A DNA stretch of 64,000 bases from Candidatus Binatia bacterium (lineage in GTDB: Bacteria > Desulfobacterota > Binatia > UBA12015), in NCBI GenBank assembly GCA_029248525.1, contig JAQWJE010000035.1, forward strand, positions 96,978 through 160,977, read 5' to 3'. The translations under genes were made by a program, and so were the position numbers. Every line of letters begins with the position of its first letter. Position 1 is the first letter of the stretch. Positions 1-8,268 of the stretch are shown here, one piece after another. The notes below the pieces were generated by a model. That model was given only the letters and a program-made list of their open reading frames with translations. It was not told where the DNA came from and searched no databases.

Positions 1-356
1 GGCGGGACTTGATTGTTGTTTTTCCCCAGAGGCTCGGATTGTCGCTCCAACCACCAGCGGCCCCGACTCTCCGGGTCGCGCAGTGTTTGCCAGGCCGCGT
101 TCAGCAATGCAGAGCCGGCGACGCTGGCGCGGAGTTCCTCCGGTGTCGCGTTCGGAAAGCGGTCTGGGTGCAAGCGCCGGGTAAGCTCGTACCAGGTTTC
201 TTTTAAAGCTCCGACGTCGACGGAGGGACGATCGGGGAGGCCCAGAACCTCGAGGTAGTCCGTATTGGAGGGTAGCATCTGGACGGCGCCGCACTCGGTG
301 CAGAAAAAGGCCGGGCTCTGCTCTTTCGAGCAGCGCCAGCATCGAATCCGACCCAT
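1..356 (-). CDS. hscB: Fe-S co-chaperone HscB (J-domain), partial at window edge
   Basis: The J-domain co-chaperone delivers IscU to the HscA Hsp70 so that a nascent Fe-S cluster can be handed over, in the cytoplasm. Only the first 118 codons are inside the window; the gene continues past base 1. The visible protein has the HPD signature as LHPDRF near residue 63, followed by the helix that ends in LRDPESRGRW. The N-terminus carries CWRC and CTEC pairs (Cys 6, 9, 19, 22), a putative metal site like the tetracysteine motif of eukaryotic HSCB. The ATG start is 10 bp after the iscA stop. Gene order iscS-iscU-iscA-hscB supports the call. Confidence 0.85.
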   Translation of the reverse strand, partial: MGRIRCWRCSKEQSPAFFCTECGAVQMLPSNTDYLEVLGLPDRPSVDVGALKETWYELTRRLHPDRFPNATPEELRASVAGSALLNAAWQTLRDPESRGRWWLERQSEPLGKNNNQVP

Positions 357-366
357 GATCGGTCTT

Positions 367-705
367 CTAGATCCCGAAGGATTGCCCACACCCGCAGGTG
401 CGTGAAACATTCGGGTTGTTCAGTTGGAAGCCCGATTGCATCAGGTCGTCGCTGTAGTCGAGCTCTGTGCCGTTCAGATAGAGGTAGCTTTTCCGATCGA
501 CGATGATCCGGGCGCCATCGCGCTCGAAGACACGATCGCCCTTTCGCTCCTCGTCCAGGTCCATTTTATAGGACAGTCCCGAGCAGCCTCCGCCCACGAC
601 CTTCACGCGCAGACCTTTCTCTGTCTGGGCATCCTCTGCCGTCAGAGACAGGATTTTTTCAATCGCCTGATCGCTCAGTGTGATACCTTTGGGGCCGATA
701 GCCAA
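367..705 (-). CDS. iscA: Iron-sulfur cluster assembly protein IscA
   Basis: A-type Fe-S carrier of the HesB/IscA family, about 112 residues, the usual length. The three family cysteines are present: one in GGGCSGLSY and two in the C-terminal CGCGQSF. The start is a TTG chosen because AAGGAG lies six bases upstream and the family's N-terminus begins just after it; a longer reading upstream overlaps iscU in another frame and is not homologous. It sits between iscU and hscB in a single minus-strand run. It likely accepts a cluster from IscU and passes it to apo-proteins. Confidence 0.9.
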   Translation of the reverse strand: MAIGPKGITLSDQAIEKILSLTAEDAQTEKGLRVKVVGGGCSGLSYKMDLDEERKGDRVFERDGARIIVDRKSYLYLNGTELDYSDDLMQSGFQLNNPNVSRTCGCGQSFGI

Positions 706-736
706 CGTTCGCTCCTTCTTGTTTCCCGAGGCAGGC

Positions 737-1138
737 TCAGGAATCTTCCGAAGTGTCCCCGTGCCGAGACTTCCAATCGTTGACGGCCGCCTTGATCGCA
801 TCTTCCGCGAGAACGGAACAATGGATCTTGACGGGAGGCAGCGACAGTTCTTCGACGATGGTTTCGTTGGAGATCCCGGCGACTTCTTCGACGCCCTTAC
901 CCTTGACGAGTTCGGTGACATAGCTCGAGCTCGCGATGGCGCTGCCGCAGCCGAATGTCTTGAACTTGGCGTCTTCGACAACCCCGTCGTCGCTGATCTT
1001 CAATTGAAGTTTCATGACATCGCCGCACTCGGGAGCGCCGACGATCCCCGTGCCGACGTTGTCTTCGTCCTTTTCAAACGAACCGACGTTGCGGGGGTTG
1101 GAGTAGTGATCCAGAACTTTGTCGCTGTAGCTAGCCAT
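737..1138 (-). CDS. iscU: Fe-S cluster scaffold IscU
   Basis: Scaffold on which IscS-derived sulfur and iron are assembled into a [2Fe-2S] cluster; cytoplasmic. The 133-residue protein starts MASYSDKVLDHYSNPRNVG, typical of IscU, and keeps the three ligand cysteines in GAPECGD, FGCGSAIASSS and IHCSVLAEDA, plus the Asp of ECGD. The LPPVKIHCS stretch is the HscA-binding region (LPPVK). It lies 24 bp downstream of iscS in the same orientation, so it is probably one transcript with iscS, iscA and hscB. Confidence 0.95.
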   Translation of the reverse strand: MASYSDKVLDHYSNPRNVGSFEKDEDNVGTGIVGAPECGDVMKLQLKISDDGVVEDAKFKTFGCGSAIASSSYVTELVKGKGVEEVAGISNETIVEELSLPPVKIHCSVLAEDAIKAAVNDWKSRHGDTSEDS

Positions 1139-1162
1139 TTTCTATTCCTCTGCCATGCCATT

Positions 1163-2416
1163 TCAATGCGAAATGCCGGCGAAGTAGTCCTTCAGGTCGA
1201 TACCCTCTTTTGCCATTTCGTAGAGGGGAGAGAGTTCGCGTAGTCTTTTCACTTCGCTGATGACGAGTTTGGCCACCTGATCCACGTCTTCGTCCGTGTT
1301 GAAGCGGCCGAGACCGAAGCGAATCGAGGTATGAGCCAATTCATCGCCGACGCCCAATGCTTTGAGGACGTAGGAGGGTTCGAGTGTAGCGGAAGTACAG
1401 GCGGAACCCGAGGAGACCGCTACCGCAGGCTCGTCCGGGTGAGCGGATCCATTGAGACCCATCAGCATGGATTCGCCCTCGATATAAGCGAAACTCAAGT
1501 TCAGGTTCCCCGCCAGTCGCTCGGACGGGTGTCCGTTGAGATAGATTTCGTCCAGTTCGTCGGCGAGGAGCTTGTGAAGTCGCTCGCGCATCCCGAGGAC
1601 GCGGTCATGATCGGCCTGCATATCCTCTTGGGCAATTTCGATTGCCTTGGCAAATCCGACGATTCCCGGCACGTTCAGGGTACCCGATCGCATGCCTCTC
1701 TCGTGTCCGCCCCCGTCCATCTGGGAAGTGATGCGGACGCGCGGTCCTCGGGATCGGACCCAGAGAAGGCCGACGCCCTTCGGGCCGTAAATTTTGTGGG
1801 CTGTTGCCGAGAGGAGGTCGATTCCCAGATCATTGACGTCAATGGGCATCTTGCCGAAGCCCTGCGTGGCGTCGCAGTGAAAGAGAACGCCCTTTTCCTT
1901 GGCGATCTTGCCGATCTCGCGGATCGGGTGAATGGTGCCGATTTCATTATTCGCGATCATGAAAGACAGCAGGATCGTATCGTCCCCGATGGCATCGCGA
2001 ATTTCCTGAGGGTCCACCCGACCGGTCGTATCCACGCCCAGGTAGGTGACGCGGGCTTTACCGGCGCGCTCGAGGGCCTTGCAGGTGTCGAGAACCGCCT
2101 TGTGCTCGGTGACACAGGTGATGATGTGGTTGCCCTTGTCCTTGTAGAACTCGGCGGCGCCTTTGATGGCGACGTTATCCGACTCGGTTGCACCCGAGAG
2201 CCAGACGATTTCTTTGGCTTTGCCCCCGATCAGGCCGGCGGCGATCTCGCGGGCTTGATCTACCGCCTGCTCAGCCTCCCACCCATACGGGTGGTTACGG
2301 CTCGATGCGTTGCCGAACGAATCGGTCAGGTAGGGCATCATGGCGTCCAGCACTCGAGGATCGAGTGGGGAGGTCGCGTGATTATCCATGTAAATTCTGC
2401 GTTTTTCCGATGACAT
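1163..2416 (-). CDS. iscS: Cysteine desulfurase IscS
   Basis: PLP-dependent desulfurase that removes sulfur from cysteine and passes it as a persulfide to IscU and other acceptors. The 417-residue length is slightly above the usual 404. Visible signatures are the PLP lysine in [12 protein letters not shown], the PLP-phosphate region SGATESDN, and the mobile-loop catalytic cysteine in [16 protein letters not shown]. The C-terminus ends [10 protein letters not shown], resembling the IscU-docking tail. It is the first gene of the isc run; no iscR precedes it, and a divergent asnS lies upstream with a 183-bp gap holding a dyad. Confidence 0.95.
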   Translation of the reverse strand: MSSEKRRIYMDNHATSPLDPRVLDAMMPYLTDSFGNASSRNHPYGWEAEQAVDQAREIAAGLIGGKAKEIVWLSGATESDNVAIKGAAEFYKDKGNHIITCVTEHKAVLDTCKALERAGKARVTYLGVDTTGRVDPQEIRDAIGDDTILLSFMIANNEIGTIHPIREIGKIAKEKGVLFHCDATQGFGKMPIDVNDLGIDLLSATAHKIYGPKGVGLLWVRSRGPRVRITSQMDGGGHERGMRSGTLNVPGIVGFAKAIEIAQEDMQADHDRVLGMRERLHKLLADELDEIYLNGHPSERLAGNLNLSFAYIEGESMLMGLNGSAHPDEPAVAVSSGSACTSATLEPSYVLKALGVGDELAHTSIRFGLGRFNTDEDVDQVAKLVISEVKRLRELSPLYEMAKEGIDLKDYFAGISH

Positions 2417-2474
2417 TCCTGTAGAACCTCGGGAAATGCCCGAACGTGGCGCGGGCAGAAAGCCTATTCAGACC

Positions 2475-2516
2475 TATCTGGTATGAATTAGTAGATATCT
2501 TACCATCAGCCGTCAA
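2475..2516 (-). promoter_or_regulatory. Candidate iscS promoter overlapped by a 23-bp dyad (Rrf2/IscR-like)
   Basis: On the minus strand TTGACG (2511-2516) lies 17 bp before TACTAA (2488-2493), a fair -35 with a weak -10. The -10 falls inside an imperfect palindrome at 2475-2497 with arms TATCTnnTA and TAnnAGATA around a 5-bp centre. Repressors of the Rrf2 family such as IscR bind AT-rich dyads over isc promoters, so repression of the operon is a reasonable inference. The dyad does not match the E. coli IscR type 1 consensus closely. Confidence 0.4.
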
Positions 2517-2599
2517 CCCGTCCAGCAGCAAACGTCCGAAAATTGATGCTCTGCGTTAAAACCAGCCGTGCGGTTGCCTGTTTGCCAGCGACCCTTTAA

Positions 2600-3901
2600 A
2601 TGCCGCAAATGCATTGGACGCGAATCAGTGAGGTTGGCGCGCACTCCGGAACGCAAGTCCAGATCCGCGGCTGGGTGCGAGGAAAACGCTCCAGCGGGAA
2701 GTTGGTCTTTCTGCAGGTACGGGACGGTTCCGGGACCCTGCAATGCACGGTGTTCGGGCCTGATGTGAGCGACGAGTTGTTCGCGCAAGCGCGCGGTCTT
2801 GGGCAGGAGAGTTCGATTGTCGTCACTGGCGAGGTGAAGCCTGATGCTCGTGCGGCCGGGGGCTTCGAGCTTGCCGTGAGCGGCCTGGAGATCGTCGCGG
2901 CCGCTGCGGATTACCCAATTACCCCCAAGGACCATGGGGCATCCTTTCTGCATGATCGTCGGCACCTCTGGCTTCGCTCGAGTCGACAGCACGCGATTTT
3001 GCGGGTGCGAGCGAGCGTGATCTCGGCTTGCCGGCGTTATTTCGACAGCCGGGATTTCACTTTGGTGGATGCTCCGATCTTCACGCCATCGGCCTGTGAA
3101 GGAACGTCCAATCTGTTCGAGGTCGACTATTTTGGTTCTCCAGCCTACCTCACGCAGAGCGGACAGCTCTATATGGAGGCCGCCGCGATGGCACTGGGGC
3201 AGGTGTATTGTCTGGGCCCCACCTTTCGCGCGGAGAAGTCGAAAACCCGCCGACATTTGACCGAATTCTGGATGCTTGAGCCCGAGGTGGCCTATCTCGA
3301 CCTGGCAGGCGACATGGATTTGGCGGAAGACTTTCTCGCCACGATCGTAGCCGAGGTTTTGGCCGAGCGCCGTCCGGAGCTGGAGTTGTTGGAGAGGGAT
3401 CTCTCCAAACTCGAAGCCGTCCAAGCCCCTTTCCCTCGGCTGACTTACACGGAAGCTGTCGAGAGACTTCGGCAGCTGGGTCATGAAAAGGAGTGGGGCA
3501 CCGATTTTGGTGCCGAGGAAGAGACTCTTCTGGCCAACGAATTTGACCGTCCGGTTCTCGTGCACCGCTATCCAGCGGATATCAAGGCTTTCTATATGAA
3601 GCCGGATCCGGAGGACTCGAACCTCGCGCTTTGCGTGGATGTTCTGGCGCCCGAGGGCTACGGCGAGATCATCGGGGGAGGGCAGCGCGAGGAGAATCTC
3701 GATGCGCTGGAAGCCCGGGTGTTGGAGCACGGGCTCGAGCCCAAAAATTTCGAGTGGTATCTCGACCTGCGACGTTATGGGTCGGTTCCCCACTCGGGGT
3801 TCGGCCTTGGCATCGAAAGGGCCGTCGCATGGATTTGCGGGATTCACCATGTTCGCGAGACCATTCCTTTCCCGAGGATGTTGGAGCGATTGACGCCATG
3901 A
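2600..3901 (+). CDS. asnS: Asparaginyl-tRNA synthetase
   Basis: Class II aminoacyl-tRNA synthetase that charges tRNA-Asn with asparagine; cytoplasmic. The N-terminal OB-fold anticodon-binding domain is at about residues 15-105 ([19 protein letters not shown]). The catalytic core follows with motif 2 as [19 protein letters not shown], the AsnRS-type [11 protein letters not shown], and motif 3 as [16 protein letters not shown] near the end. At 433 residues it is a compact bacterial AsnRS (E. coli 466). Motif 2 sequence and [14 protein letters not shown] favour AsnRS over AspRS. It is followed 55 bp later by coaE in the same direction. Confidence 0.95.
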   Translation: MPQMHWTRISEVGAHSGTQVQIRGWVRGKRSSGKLVFLQVRDGSGTLQCTVFGPDVSDELFAQARGLGQESSIVVTGEVKPDARAAGGFELAVSGLEIVAAAADYPITPKDHGASFLHDRRHLWLRSSRQHAILRVRASVISACRRYFDSRDFTLVDAPIFTPSACEGTSNLFEVDYFGSPAYLTQSGQLYMEAAAMALGQVYCLGPTFRAEKSKTRRHLTEFWMLEPEVAYLDLAGDMDLAEDFLATIVAEVLAERRPELELLERDLSKLEAVQAPFPRLTYTEAVERLRQLGHEKEWGTDFGAEEETLLANEFDRPVLVHRYPADIKAFYMKPDPEDSNLALCVDVLAPEGYGEIIGGGQREENLDALEARVLEHGLEPKNFEWYLDLRRYGSVPHSGFGLGIERAVAWICGIHHVRETIPFPRMLERLTP

Positions 3902-3956
3902 AAATCAGTCGATCGTATCCGTCGAATCTCCCATCGCGCGCGGACAGGAGTGCGTC

Positions 3957-4556
3957 ATGCACGTAATTGGGTTGACCGGAGGAATCGGTGCAGGCAAAAG
4001 CCTTGTCGCCGAAATCCTGAAATCTCTCGGCGCGCGGGTGGTCGATGCTGACAAGGTTGGTCACGAAGTCTACGCGCCCGGGACCGAAGGTTTTCTTGCC
4101 GTAGTCGAGGCGTTCGGCACGGAAGTTGTCGATGCGAACGGGCAGATTGACCGCGCCCAACTTGGTGCGAAAGTTTTTGGGGATGCGTCGGAACTGGAAA
4201 AGTTGACCGCAATCGTTCACCCGCGGATTCGGCAGATGGTTGATGATCGGATCGCGGCCGCGCGCCGCGATCCGGAAGTGCCGGTGTTGGTGCTCGAAGC
4301 CGCCATCCTGCTTGATAGTGGCTGGGATGCGATTACAGACGAAGTATGGGTGGTGGTTTCTGATCCCGTCGAGATTCGTCGACGTCTTGCCGAGGCGAGG
4401 GGTTTGAGCGAAGCGGAAGTGGATGCGCGCGCGGCCAAGCAAATGTCAGATGAGGAGCGACGATCGCGAGCCGACGTCCTCGTGCACAACGATGGGACTT
4501 CGGACGAGCTACGCCTCGAAGTCGAGCGTCTATGGCGCGAGAGGGTCAATCCCTGA
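3957..4556 (+). CDS. coaE: Dephospho-CoA kinase
   Basis: Catalyses the last step of coenzyme A synthesis, phosphorylating the 3'-hydroxyl of dephospho-CoA with ATP. The 199-residue protein starts MHVIGLTGGIGAGKS, the P-loop of the family, continues with VVDADKVGHEVY (family DAD motif) and has the VLEAAILLDSGW segment of the core. AGGAG nine bases upstream of the ATG supports the start. It converges with the DUF1552 gene, with only 11 bp between the stops. Confidence 0.95.
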   Translation: MHVIGLTGGIGAGKSLVAEILKSLGARVVDADKVGHEVYAPGTEGFLAVVEAFGTEVVDANGQIDRAQLGAKVFGDASELEKLTAIVHPRIRQMVDDRIAAARRDPEVPVLVLEAAILLDSGWDAITDEVWVVVSDPVEIRRRLAEARGLSEAEVDARAAKQMSDEERRSRADVLVHNDGTSDELRLEVERLWRERVNP

Positions 4557-4567
4557 TCGGGCAGCTC

Positions 4568-5836
4568 TCAGCCCCAGCGCAGAGCTCCCGTGCTTTGGCC
4601 AAACGATTCGGTATCGACCCCCATTGACTGCAGCAGGGTGAGGAAGAGGTTCGATAGCGGCTGGTTGCCGCCGCCTCCAACGTCGACGTGCGAGCCGTGG
4701 TCGAAGCCGCCACCGGCCACCATGATCGGCAAGTCATAAGCTATATGTGCATTGGCATTGCCGAGATTGCTGCCGAGCAGGATGCTCGTACTGTCGAGCA
4801 GAGAACTCCCGCCATCGACGCCGGCGTGGAGGGAGTCGAGCAGTTCTCCGAAGGCCACGAGAATGGCCTTCTCGACGAGGCGGAGTTGGTCGATCTTGCC
4901 CTCCTCCTGGCCGTGATGCGACAAGCTGTGTTGATCGTTGGTTGTTCCGGGCACCTCCAATACCGTGGAGTGGTCCTGCATCATCAAGCTGATCACCCGC
5001 GAGGAATCGGTAGCGAAAATCAGTGGGATCAAGTTGAAGAAGAGACGAATACGCCCGATGAGATCGCCCGCACCGGCGATGTCGGTGGGCTGCTCTGAGC
5101 CGACAACGGGTTTGGGTCGATTGACCCAAGCCTGCATCTCCGACAATTCACGCTCAGCGCCACGAACCGATTCGAAATATGAATGCAGCCGATGGCGGTC
5201 CTCTCCGCCGAGATCGGCGAGCAGAGCGGCACGCTGTCGGCGCAGATGGTCGAGGATACTCTTGCCCTCACGTAATCGTCCCATCTCTTGCGCGACTTCC
5301 TGAGGGCTTCCCTGCAGGAATAGGGATCGGAACAATGAGGAAGGACTGGTTTCGGCAGGGACCATTACGCCACTGGACAGGTAGGACTGGCTCTGAGCTT
5401 TCAGGCTGCCCAAACTCAGTGACGGGAATCGTGTCACGTATCCGAGATGGTTGGCCGTCACCTGATCCATCGAGATCGTGTTCGTAAAGCCGTCCATGCC
5501 GGGACGTCGCGCCCCGCTCAGGAAGGTAATCTCGGAGTTATGCGGCTGTCGGCCTTGCTGGTCTTCGTGGGAAAGCCCCGAGATCACGGTGTAACGTGAT
5601 CGGTGCCTGTCGAGGAGTTGCAGGTATTCCGAGGGTTCATAGGCATCGCCCGTGGTCTCGGGTCGCCAGGAGGGTGCGTAGAAGCCGAGGGTGCCGCAGA
5701 TATTCAGCATCCGCCGGACGGGCTCGGCTTGGGCTCGCCCAAGCACCGGCCGCATGGCTTCAAGAAGGGGCAGGGCCAGCGCGACCCCTCCCGCGCGCAG
5801 GACCGTCCGTCGTTGTATTCGTCGATTCCAGTTCAT
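4568..5836 (-). CDS. DUF1552 family secreted protein (Tat signal)
   Basis: Protein of the DUF1552 family, 422 residues, function unknown. The N-terminus RRTVLRAGGVALALPLLEAM is a twin-arginine signal, so export as a folded protein is likely, perhaps with a cofactor. Family-like segments are LNICGTLGFYAPSWRP, ISGLSHEDQQG, HNSEITFLSGARRPG and SLSHHGQEEGK, with ILLGSNLGNANAHIAYDLP near the end. The gene overlaps the DUF1592-family gene by 4 bp (ATGA), and these two families are commonly neighbours in Planctomycetes and in former Deltaproteobacteria, suggesting one extracytoplasmic system. Its biochemical role is not known to me. Confidence 0.85.
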   Translation of the reverse strand: MNWNRRIQRRTVLRAGGVALALPLLEAMRPVLGRAQAEPVRRMLNICGTLGFYAPSWRPETTGDAYEPSEYLQLLDRHRSRYTVISGLSHEDQQGRQPHNSEITFLSGARRPGMDGFTNTISMDQVTANHLGYVTRFPSLSLGSLKAQSQSYLSSGVMVPAETSPSSLFRSLFLQGSPQEVAQEMGRLREGKSILDHLRRQRAALLADLGGEDRHRLHSYFESVRGAERELSEMQAWVNRPKPVVGSEQPTDIAGAGDLIGRIRLFFNLIPLIFATDSSRVISLMMQDHSTVLEVPGTTNDQHSLSHHGQEEGKIDQLRLVEKAILVAFGELLDSLHAGVDGGSSLLDSTSILLGSNLGNANAHIAYDLPIMVAGGGFDHGSHVDVGGGGNQPLSNLFLTLLQSMGVDTESFGQSTGALRWG

Positions 5837-7269
5837 CGTTCCCGCCTTCCGAGAGGCTGGCGCGCAGCATCACTGCCGGGTTCGTCGCGAACATCCAGCC
5901 TTGAAGTTTTTTGGAAGAGCGAACTCGCAACAATTTCATGGATCATGCTGCGCACTCCGTATCCATCCGTGCTCAGTCGGTCGAGCATCACATCGATTTC
6001 ATCGCGATCTTCAAACTCGGTCTCCGCTCCAGTCGCGAAGATAACGATCTGCTGGAACAGGTGGCGCGCGACCTGATCGATATTCTCCTCGAGAAGAATT
6101 TTCTTGTACTCGCGGATGCCGGCAAAAGACCTTCCGGTCGGGGTGGTTCCGCTGGGGTCGACAAGTCTGCGATTCGGATATTCGTCGCGGAAAGCGCCGA
6201 CAGCATCAAACGACTCGAGGGCAAACCCCGGCGGATCAATCGAGCGATGGCATGCGTTGCAGGTCGGGTTGGTCCGGTGCAAGTCGAGTTGCTCCCGAAT
6301 CGTGGAACTCCCACGGGTGTCGGGTTCAAGGCCGGGGACGCCTGCGGGCGGTGGTGGCATCGGTGTGCCAAGGAGGTGTTCGAGAATAAAGTTGCCACGC
6401 GGAATCGGTGAGGTCGAAGTCCCGTTCGCGGTGATTTTCAGAATGCTGGCCTGTGTGATCAGGCCTCCGCGTGGGCTGTCCTGTGGCAGCGCGATGCGCC
6501 GCATCTCCTGTCCGGAAACTCCCGGGATTCCATAAAGTTGCGCCAGCGGTCGGTTTACAAAGGTGAAATCACTGTCGATCAAATGGTCGACGCCCAGGTC
6601 CTCGGCAATCAGGGCGGCAAGAAAGAGGTTCGTCTCGGCTTCCATCGATTGACCAAGTTGTGAATTGTACGCTGGAAAAAGCGTCTGGTTGGGCGATGTT
6701 GCGCGGAACTCGTCGAGCCGCCAGGCCTGTCCGCTGAAGTCTTCCACGAACCGCGTGTTTTTCGGATCGTCGAGCATGCGATCGACTTGCAGGTCGAGGT
6801 GGTAGGAATCCTGAAGAAGGCCCTGTGATGCCAGGTTGATGAGTTCCTGATCGGGCGGGCCGCGCCACAGAAATGCGGCCAGCCGCTTGGCGAAATCGTA
6901 GTCTTTCGAAATGCCCTGCTGGTCGATCTGGTAGAGGAAATTCGGGGCTGTGAGGATCGCCAGAAGCGGTGTACGCAACGCCTCGACAAAGGGCTGACCT
7001 TCATCCAGAGCTGTCAGCCCAAGCCGTGCAATCCTGGCAATGGAACGCTCGCTGAGGGGGTGGCCGAACGCGCGTGGTGCAAAGTCTGCCACAATCTCGA
7101 TGAGGTGCTCCTCGGGATTTTTACTGAGCAGGAGGGTTCCGGCTTCGTCCAATTCGATCCCCGGCAGCAGCCCCCGGAAGCTTGCCGGCGGCCACTCGTC
7201 GGTCAGTGGTCCCTCGATCACCATGGAGCGAAATGCGACTCCTTCGCCGGTATAATTTTGTGCCAGCAT
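5833..7269 (-). CDS. DUF1592/DUF1588/DUF1585 protein, C-terminal part after an in-frame TGA
   Basis: This is the C-terminal two thirds of a planctomycete-type secreted protein. In order it shows DUF1595 (FAPRAFGHPLSERS), DUF1592 (from FLYQID through FVNRPLAQLYGI), DUF1588 (GGLITQASILKITANGT) with a haem-type CNACHRSIDPPGF motif, and DUF1585 (near LFQQIVIFATGAETEFEDRD). The first ATG after the stop is at 7269, but the frame is open and homologous-looking right up to the TGA at 7402-7404, and the upstream reading frame 7402-8181 is the same frame. The two parts are therefore one interrupted gene. Function in the family is unknown; an extracytoplasmic redox protein is plausible from CxxCH. Confidence 0.8.
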   Translation of the reverse strand: MLAQNYTGEGVAFRSMVIEGPLTDEWPPASFRGLLPGIELDEAGTLLLSKNPEEHLIEIVADFAPRAFGHPLSERSIARIARLGLTALDEGQPFVEALRTPLLAILTAPNFLYQIDQQGISKDYDFAKRLAAFLWRGPPDQELINLASQGLLQDSYHLDLQVDRMLDDPKNTRFVEDFSGQAWRLDEFRATSPNQTLFPAYNSQLGQSMEAETNLFLAALIAEDLGVDHLIDSDFTFVNRPLAQLYGIPGVSGQEMRRIALPQDSPRGGLITQASILKITANGTSTSPIPRGNFILEHLLGTPMPPPPAGVPGLEPDTRGSSTIREQLDLHRTNPTCNACHRSIDPPGFALESFDAVGAFRDEYPNRRLVDPSGTTPTGRSFAGIREYKKILLEENIDQVARHLFQQIVIFATGAETEFEDRDEIDVMLDRLSTDGYGVRSMIHEIVASSLFQKTSRLDVRDEPGSDAARQPLGRRER

Positions 7270-7368
7270 ATTGGCTTCGAAATAGCGGTAGAAAGGATCG
7301 TCGGCGGGAACGTCGGCTTCAGCGATGCACGGTGCGACCAGATCTCCTGGTTGGAGGAAGACTTCGGT

Positions 7369-7404
7369 CGAGACGACCCGCGTCTCGTCGTCAATAAGAT
7401 CTCA
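7369..7404 (-). other. In-frame TGA with downstream stem-loop
   Basis: Read on the minus strand, TGA (7404-7402) is followed by 14 nt and then a perfect 7-bp stem, CGAGACG / CGTCTCG, closing a 5-nt loop CGGGT (7387-7369). The frame remains open for 523 codons afterwards. Bacterial SECIS elements are hairpins of this kind just 3' of a Sec UGA with G in the first positions of the loop. The resemblance is superficial and could be chance in GC-rich DNA. Confidence 0.35.
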
Positions 7405-8181
7405 ACTGCCAATCAGTTCATCCAGCGAGGCGACGATGCCCTGCGTTTTTCCCTTGAACAGAGTCATGACGACCAGCGAGTCGGCCTGGTGTCGGTATCC
7501 ATCCAGCGTGACCTTGTAGCGCCCTTCTTGCAGGATGGGGACGTAGTGGCGCTCGGAGTCCATGGTGTAGGTGCAGACCGCACCATCGAATTGAACCGCG
7601 GCATCATCCAGCATCTTGACCACGCCCAGACCAAAGGTTTCCGACAGTGCGAAATAGGCCATCAAGCCTTGGCTATAGTCAATTTTTCTCTCCAGGCTTT
7701 TCGGTCGAGTGCCGAGGACCAGAGCCGTATCCAAAGCGCGGTTGGCGGCCTCGAGATAGCTGCGGATGTGCAAGGCCGAGATTCCCTGGCTCTCGGCGAC
7801 GGTATCAAAGCCGCCGGCGTCTGCTTCGGGCGGTAGCGACTCACTGATCAAAATCGCCGCATCTTCGTCAATATGAAGAAGATCTCGGAGGGCGTAGGCG
7901 TATTCGAGTTGGGTCATCCGGCGCAGGGGTGGCCCGGATGACCGGGGTGCCTGCCCGCGGAGCTCAAAACCTCGACGTGACGTATTCGGAGTCTCGTCGG
8001 CCAGGATGCCCTCGAGAGCGTCTCCCCGCGCCGAGGCGAGGCTGGCGGTGACGGGGCAGAGAAGGACGAAGATCAGGGGCAGGATCAGGGGTACGAGGAG
8101 AGCGAAAGGATCATGGATAGGAATCCCGGCCGGCGCTGATTTTTGGTGGCCTCTGATCCGGTGGAGAAGTTCTCGAAGCAT
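7402..8181 (-). CDS. DUF1587-containing N-terminal part of the interrupted DUF1592-family gene
   Basis: 259 residues ending at TGA 7402-7404. Residues 25-50 form a hydrophobic export segment (FALLVPLILPLIFVLLCPV). A DUF1587 domain follows (RRMTQLEYAYALRDLLHID, then SLPPEADAGGFDTVAES), then a beta-rich segment (GRYKVTLDGYRHQADS) that in relatives runs directly into DUF1595/DUF1592. Family members are single chains with all of these domains, so the TGA splits one gene. A Trp codon TGG mutated to TGA would explain it; readthrough or selenocysteine insertion are alternatives, because a hairpin lies 14 nt downstream. The usual N-terminal cytochrome c domain of some relatives is absent. Confidence 0.75.
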   Translation of the reverse strand: MLRELLHRIRGHQKSAPAGIPIHDPFALLVPLILPLIFVLLCPVTASLASARGDALEGILADETPNTSRRGFELRGQAPRSSGPPLRRMTQLEYAYALRDLLHIDEDAAILISESLPPEADAGGFDTVAESQGISALHIRSYLEAANRALDTALVLGTRPKSLERKIDYSQGLMAYFALSETFGLGVVKMLDDAAVQFDGAVCTYTMDSERHYVPILQEGRYKVTLDGYRHQADSLVVMTLFKGKTQGIVASLDELIGS

Positions 8182-8268
8182 CCGGAACTCTCCAACTCGG
8201 AAGGCCCAGCGTCAAGTCAAAAGCTCCAGTTCCGCTGCCTTCTCAGGTGAATCAGTCTTGCCCCGTGT

